From an uncultured Dokdonella sp. (GTDB taxonomy: Bacteria > Pseudomonadota > Gammaproteobacteria > Xanthomonadales > Rhodanobacteraceae): a DNA stretch of 30,512 nt. Below are positions 28,070 to 30,512 of the stretch, one piece after another. The position numbers were made by a program, and so were the translations under genes. The notes beneath the pieces were generated by a model. It saw nothing but the letters and a program-made list of their open reading frames with translations, was not told the DNA's origin and searched no databases. Each line of letters begins with the position of its first letter. The first letter of the stretch is position 1. Where the stretch lies: NCBI GenBank assembly GCA_934526015.1, contig CAKSZY010000026.1, forward strand, positions 1 through 30,512, in the 5' to 3' direction.

Positions 28070-28087
28070 GCGGCCATGGATGGCCGC
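28070..28087 (-). other. Second hairpin in the asnB 5' region
   Basis: GCGGCCAT-GG-ATGGCCGC is self-complementary over 18 nt. On the minus strand it is followed by ACTTTTC, giving a weak terminator-like appearance 39 nt before asnB. It could tune read-through or protect the transcript. There is no direct evidence for either. Confidence 0.4.
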
Positions 28088-28142
28088 TTCCGGAACCCGT
28101 GACCGAGCCACCCCGCATGCTGCGAAAAGCAGTCGAAGCAGC

Positions 28143-28239
28143 GATCAAGGACGATCGCAAGAGCGTCCAGGATCAAGGACGATCGCACGAACCTCCACGC
28201 ACGAACCTCCAGGATCAAAACCGATCGCCCGAACCCAAC
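28143..28239. repeat. 28-bp direct-repeat array in the asnB leader
   Basis: GATCAAGGACGATCGCA occurs at 28143-28159 and exactly again at 28171-28187 (period 28). A third, degenerate copy GATCAAAACCGATCGCC is at 28213-28229. The second unit contains an internal perfect tandem duplication of the 14-mer CGCACGAACCTCCA (28184-28197 and 28198-28211), which explains the 42-nt step to the third copy. Each unit carries GATC and CGATCG, and on the minus strand a GGAGG run. The array lies wholly between the attenuator-type terminator and the asnB ribosome binding site. Confidence 0.85.
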
Positions 28240-28267
28240 AAAAAAGGCCCGCTCGATGGCGGGCCTT
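28240..28267 (-). terminator. Intrinsic terminator upstream of asnB (attenuator)
   Basis: On the minus strand AAGGCCCGC (28267-28259) pairs perfectly with GCGGGCCTT (28252-28244) around a CATCGA loop and runs into six T (28245-28240). It is 26 nt after the stop of the Asn-rich leader frame and about 209 nt before asnB, with no other minus-strand gene upstream to terminate. This is best explained as a regulated terminator in the asnB leader. Confidence 0.85.
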
Positions 28268-28315
28268 CTTCGCGTGGATCGGGATGCACTCGTCTATCCC
28301 ACGCCGGCCCTTGCC
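28258..28315 (-). promoter_or_regulatory. Proposed antiterminator of the asnB leader
   Basis: On the minus strand GGC (28315-28313), AA and GGGCC (28310-28306) can pair with GGCCC (28265-28261) and GCC (28260-28258), which make up the 5' arm of the terminator. Between them GCGTGG (28304-28299) pairs with CCACGC (28277-28272), and GAT with ATC, so the two stems nest into one long hairpin. The structure excludes the terminator. A ribosome stalled on Asn codons (28344-28327) would leave it free, while one at the stop codon (28296-28294) would cover its 5' arm. This is read by eye, with no energy calculation. Confidence 0.65.
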
Positions 28316-28386
28316 TGCATGCGTCCATTATTGTTCGCGCCGTTGACGGCAGCGATGGATCGAAGCAGGGTGGCGGACGTGGACAT
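28294..28386 (-). CDS. Putative Asn-rich leader peptide of asnB
   Basis: This 30-codon frame runs from ATG at 28386 to TAG at 28296-28294. Residues 14-22 read VNGANNNGR, with Asn at 15, 18, 19 and 20, encoded AAC, AAC, AAT, AAT. Two AAT in a row stand out in a genome that mostly uses AAC. The frame lies between a promoter-like pair and an intrinsic terminator, and its last codons overlap the proposed antiterminator. Its role would be to stall ribosomes when Asn-tRNA is scarce, letting transcription reach asnB. It starts about where the transcript starts, so it may be leaderless, with only a weak AGG two bases before the ATG. The peptide itself need have no function. Confidence 0.75.
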   Translation of the reverse strand: MSTSATLLRSIAAVNGANNNGRMQARAGVG

Positions 28387-28990
28387 GGCCTGCACTAGAA
28401 CAGATCGGCACGCCGGCGGCAAGCGGCGCAAAGGCGTGTGCCTGCAGCCGGGCCTGTTCGTGCTCGCCTGCCTGATCGCGGCATCCGCCGCGGCTCAGGA
28501 CGGCATCCGCCGCTGCATCGGCGCCAGTGGCGAGCCTGTTTTCTCCGACCGCCCGTGCACCCCCGCCCCGGTGCGCGAACACGAGGCCGCGGGTGACCAT
28601 GGCGGACCGGTCCTGCCGCTGACGCAAACCTGCCCGACTTCGCCGCGCGACCTGCGAGATCGGGTCGCCACCGCCTTCGATGCGCGCAACGCGGTGGCCC
28701 TGTCGGGGCTGATGCTGTGGGACGGCTACGGGCGCAGCGATGCCACCACGACGCTGCGCGAACTCGCGCGCCTGGTCGAGGAGCCGCTGCTCACGCTCGA
28801 ACTCGAACGCATGCCGTCATCGCCCTACGCCGACCCGTATGCCCGCCCTCGCCGGTCGGGCGAAGGGTTTGACACCCTGCTGACGGCGCGCACGGTACGC
28901 GCCCTCGATCGCGTTCCGCAGGAAGCGCGCACGATCTTCGAACTGGTCGACCAGCGCGGCTGCTGGTGGTTGCGCCTCGCCGACTGGTAA
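28385..28990 (+). CDS. Small secreted DUF4124-type protein
   Basis: This protein of about 201 residues has a signal peptide (core LFVLACLIAASAAAQDG) followed by IRRCIGASGEPVFSDRPC, the short Cys-bounded motif typical of DUF4124 proteins common in Xanthomonadales and related bacteria. The rest is a uncharacterised domain with conserved-looking hydrophobic and Trp residues (LMLWDGYGRSD, CWWLRLADW at the end). The start is uncertain: ATG 28385 is used here, ATG 28355 and GTG 28436 are in frame, and the last gives the most standard signal peptide. ATG 28385 shares its CATG with the leader ATG on the other strand. Function is unknown; export to the periplasm is inferred. Confidence 0.75.
   Translation: MACTRTDRHAGGKRRKGVCLQPGLFVLACLIAASAAAQDGIRRCIGASGEPVFSDRPCTPAPVREHEAAGDHGGPVLPLTQTCPTSPRDLRDRVATAFDARNAVALSGLMLWDGYGRSDATTTLRELARLVEEPLLTLELERMPSSPYADPYARPRRSGEGFDTLLTARTVRALDRVPQEARTIFELVDQRGCWWLRLADW
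28394..28422 (-). promoter_or_regulatory. Candidate promoter of the asnB leader transcript
   Basis: On the minus strand a -35-like TTGCCG (28422-28417) is separated by exactly 17 nt from a -10-like TCTAGT (28399-28394). Each matches four of six consensus positions. The expected start, about 7 nt downstream, coincides with the leader ATG at 28386. The same TTGCC-type -35 and 17-nt spacing are seen at the mreB promoter. Confidence 0.5.
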
Positions 28991-29110
28991 GCGCGGGACG
29001 GTGCGATCGCGCGGCACGCTGACGACTGGCGCCGGCGTGCCGGCCGGCCGGCGTCGCACCCCTGCCCCCTCCCGGCTATCATGTGCGGCTCTTTTCCGAG
29101 GAAACCGACC

Positions 29111-30028
29111 ATGGCCGCGAAGTATCCCGAGTTCATCTGGCAGAACGGCGCCATCAAGCCGTGGGCCGAAGCGACCGTGCACGTGATGGCGCATGCGCTG
29201 CATTACGGTTCGTCGGTGTTCGAGGGCATCCGCAGCTACGAGACGCCGAAAGGCCCGGCGATCTTCCGCCTCGGCGACCACCTGCGCCGCCTGTACCAGT
29301 CGGCGAAGATCTACGACATGCAGATCCCCTACACGCAGGAGCAGCTCGCCGATGCCTGCCGCGAGGTGATCCGCCGCAACGGCCTGACCAAAGCCTATCT
29401 GCGCCCGGTCGCCTACCGCGGCCTCGGCGGCTTCGGGCTGTCGGCGGAAACGCCGATCGACGTCGCCGTAGCGAGTTGGGAGATGGGTCCGTACCTCGGT
29501 CCAGGCGTGCTCGAGCAGGGCATCGACGCCTGCGTGTCGAGCTGGCAGCGGTTCGCGCCGAACACGATTCCGGCCGGCGCCAAGGCCGGCGGCAACTACC
29601 TGTCGGGCCAGCTGATCGCGCGCGAGGCGCGCCGGCTCGGCTTCGGCGAAGGCATCGCCCTGGCCTCGACCGGACTTCTCAGCGAGGGAGCCGGCGAAAA
29701 CCTGTTCCTCGTCTTCGACGGTGCCCTGCACACGACCCCGGCCAGCGCGGCGATCCTCAACGGCATCACCCGCCACTCGCTGATCACGCTGGCGCGCGCG
29801 AACGGCATCGAGGTCATCGAACGCGACCTGCCGCGCGAGTACCTGTACCTCGCCGACGAGATCTTCATGTGCGGAACCGCCGCGGAAGTCACCCCGATCC
29901 GTTCGGTCGATGCCAAGCCGGTCGGCGCCGGCGTCGCCGGCCCGATCACGCGCAAGCTTCAGTCGCTGTTCTTCGGCCTGTTCGAAGGCCGCACCGAAGA
30001 TCGCTGGGGCTGGCTCGACCCGGTCTGA
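29111..30028 (+). CDS. ilvE: Branched-chain amino acid aminotransferase
   Basis: IlvE catalyses the last step of valine, isoleucine and leucine synthesis and the first step of their breakdown, using pyridoxal phosphate. The 305-residue protein has the fold-type IV signature: K158 in AKAGGNYLSGQ forms the Schiff base, followed by EGIALASTG, LSEGAGENLF, YLADEIFMCGTAAEVTPIRSVD and the end EDRWGWLDPV, all close to E. coli IlvE. The ATG at 29111 has GAGGAAA about 8 nt upstream; an in-frame start at 29081 would add ten unlike residues. A possible -10 (TATCAT, 29077-29082) precedes it without a clear -35. It is apparently monocistronic. Confidence 0.96.
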   Translation: MAAKYPEFIWQNGAIKPWAEATVHVMAHALHYGSSVFEGIRSYETPKGPAIFRLGDHLRRLYQSAKIYDMQIPYTQEQLADACREVIRRNGLTKAYLRPVAYRGLGGFGLSAETPIDVAVASWEMGPYLGPGVLEQGIDACVSSWQRFAPNTIPAGAKAGGNYLSGQLIAREARRLGFGEGIALASTGLLSEGAGENLFLVFDGALHTTPASAAILNGITRHSLITLARANGIEVIERDLPREYLYLADEIFMCGTAAEVTPIRSVDAKPVGAGVAGPITRKLQSLFFGLFEGRTEDRWGWLDPV

Positions 30029-30041
30029 ATCCCCCCGCCAC

Positions 30042-30084
30042 GCCCCGTATGCCGCTGCGGCAGCCCTCACCTGCCGCACGGGGC
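30042..30084 (+). terminator. Hairpin after ilvE
   Basis: An outer stem GCCCCGT (30042-30048) with ACGGGGC (30078-30084) encloses an inner stem GCGGCAG (30057-30063) with CTGCCGC (30071-30077), with an 8-nt bulge on the 5' side. It begins 14 nt past the ilvE stop. No U tract follows, so it may act as a 3' stabilising structure or with Rho. Confidence 0.45.
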
Positions 30085-30145
30085 AGACCCTGCGCGCGCA
30101 GGATGGGCAGATTCACCGGCAGGGCTGAAGTGGCGCCTGCGCACT

Positions 30146-30512
30146 GCTGCAACGTCGAACGCACCCCACCTCCCACGGCCCCTCATCCGGTGCTGCCGCA
30201 CCACCTTCTCCCCGCTGCGCGGGGCGAAGGAAGGCTGGCGCTGTCGCAAGAATGAACCGCTGCACGCTGGCGAAAGCGATTGCTTTCCCTTCGCCCCGCG
30301 CCAGCGGGGAGAAGGTGCCCGGCAGGGCGGATGAGGGGCGCTTTCGTGCTTCTTCCGCAACAGCCGATGAAACGGCGTTTGCGCACGACTGCAGCGGCGA
30401 TCGCACACCCCACCTCCCACGGCCCCTCATCCGCGGCTGCCGCACCACCTTCTCCCCGCTGCGCGGGGCGAAGGAAGGCTGGCGCTGTCGCAAGAATGAA
30501 CCGCTGCACGCT
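30146..30512. repeat. Cluster of palindromic intergenic repeats, right edge
   Basis: Palindromic cores of the same family as at the left edge lie at about 30204-30230, 30288-30315 and 30448-30474. A 107-bp segment (about 30162-30268) recurs 244 bp later (30406-30512) with only two visible mismatches (GT against CG in the CCGxxGCTG section). The core between them is in the opposite orientation. Segment 30146-30231 is nearly the exact reverse complement of positions 1-85. Open frames here are repeat artefacts. The last copy runs up to the window end, so the array may continue. Confidence 0.88.

Noticed and set aside
28032..28160. N-terminal extension of AsnB from a TTG at 28160
   Set aside because: AsnB needs Cys2 as its N-terminal nucleophile after removal of Met. 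The ATG at 28031 supplies it and has a good ribosome binding site.
28143..28239. Repeat array as a CRISPR
   Set aside because: There are only three copies of a 28-bp period with no spacers between them. The units are contiguous and no cas genes are present.
28256..28384. Upstream extension of the DUF4124 gene to 28256
   Set aside because: It would start inside the terminator hairpin and run antisense across the Asn leader, placing an unrelated 43-residue stretch before the signal peptide.
29001..29076. Leader peptide or attenuator before ilvE, by analogy with asnB
   Set aside because: No short frame with clustered Leu, Ile or Val codons and no U-tailed hairpin was found in the gap before ilvE.

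Overview
This 30.5 kb window is a high-GC chromosomal segment with compact, mostly housekeeping gene content. The order mreBCD - mrdA (PBP2) - rodA - mltB - rlpA - dacA - ybeD - lipB - lipA, the tail-specific protease, an ahcY gene behind an S-adenosylhomocysteine (SAH) riboswitch, and a secreted beta-propeller ending in an IFRSGFD-type tail all point to a gammaproteobacterium of the Xanthomonadales (Lysobacterales), perhaps Rhodanobacteraceae. The genus cannot be fixed from sequence reading alone. No rRNA, tRNA, CRISPR array, phage or transposase gene was recognised.

Layout. Positions 1-426 hold a cluster of palindromic intergenic repeats and the terminator of a leftward PfkB-type kinase (427-1362). 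A rightward cell-shape and cell-wall block (1772-10559) carries MreB, MreC, MreD, PBP2, RodA, MltB, RlpA and the DacA-type carboxypeptidase, mostly with 4-bp start/stop overlaps. It continues into YbeD, a cysteine-synthase-like enzyme, LipB and LipA (lipoate synthesis) and the periplasmic protease Prc (to 16046). A leftward group follows: an orphan PstS-like binding protein, a HAD phosphatase and an M17 aminopeptidase (19337 to 16125), preceded on the same strand by a secreted seven-repeat beta-propeller protein (20872 to 19502). Then come ahcY (+), a zone of decayed genes (about 22725-24037), a membrane diguanylate cyclase (-), metF (+), asnB (-), a small secreted DUF4124-type protein (+), ilvE (+) and a second repeat cluster (30146-30512).

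How the genes work together. The left half builds and remodels the lateral wall: MreBCD positions the PBP2/RodA synthase, while MltB, RlpA and DacA trim the product. AhcY and MetF both serve the activated-methyl cycle, and their promoters share a palindrome-like element placed exactly 4 nt before a TANACT -10 box. ahcY has an SAH riboswitch in addition.

The most striking signal is upstream of asnB (asparagine synthetase) on the minus strand. A promoter-like pair is followed by a 30-codon open frame with four Asn codons within six (residues 15-20, N-G-A-N-N-N). Next come a possible antiterminator and a strong intrinsic terminator, then asnB. This is the textbook layout of ribosome-mediated transcription attenuation, here apparently sensing asparaginyl-tRNA. 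I know of no standard proteobacterial leader annotated for asparagine. A short array of 28-bp repeats lies between the terminator and asnB.
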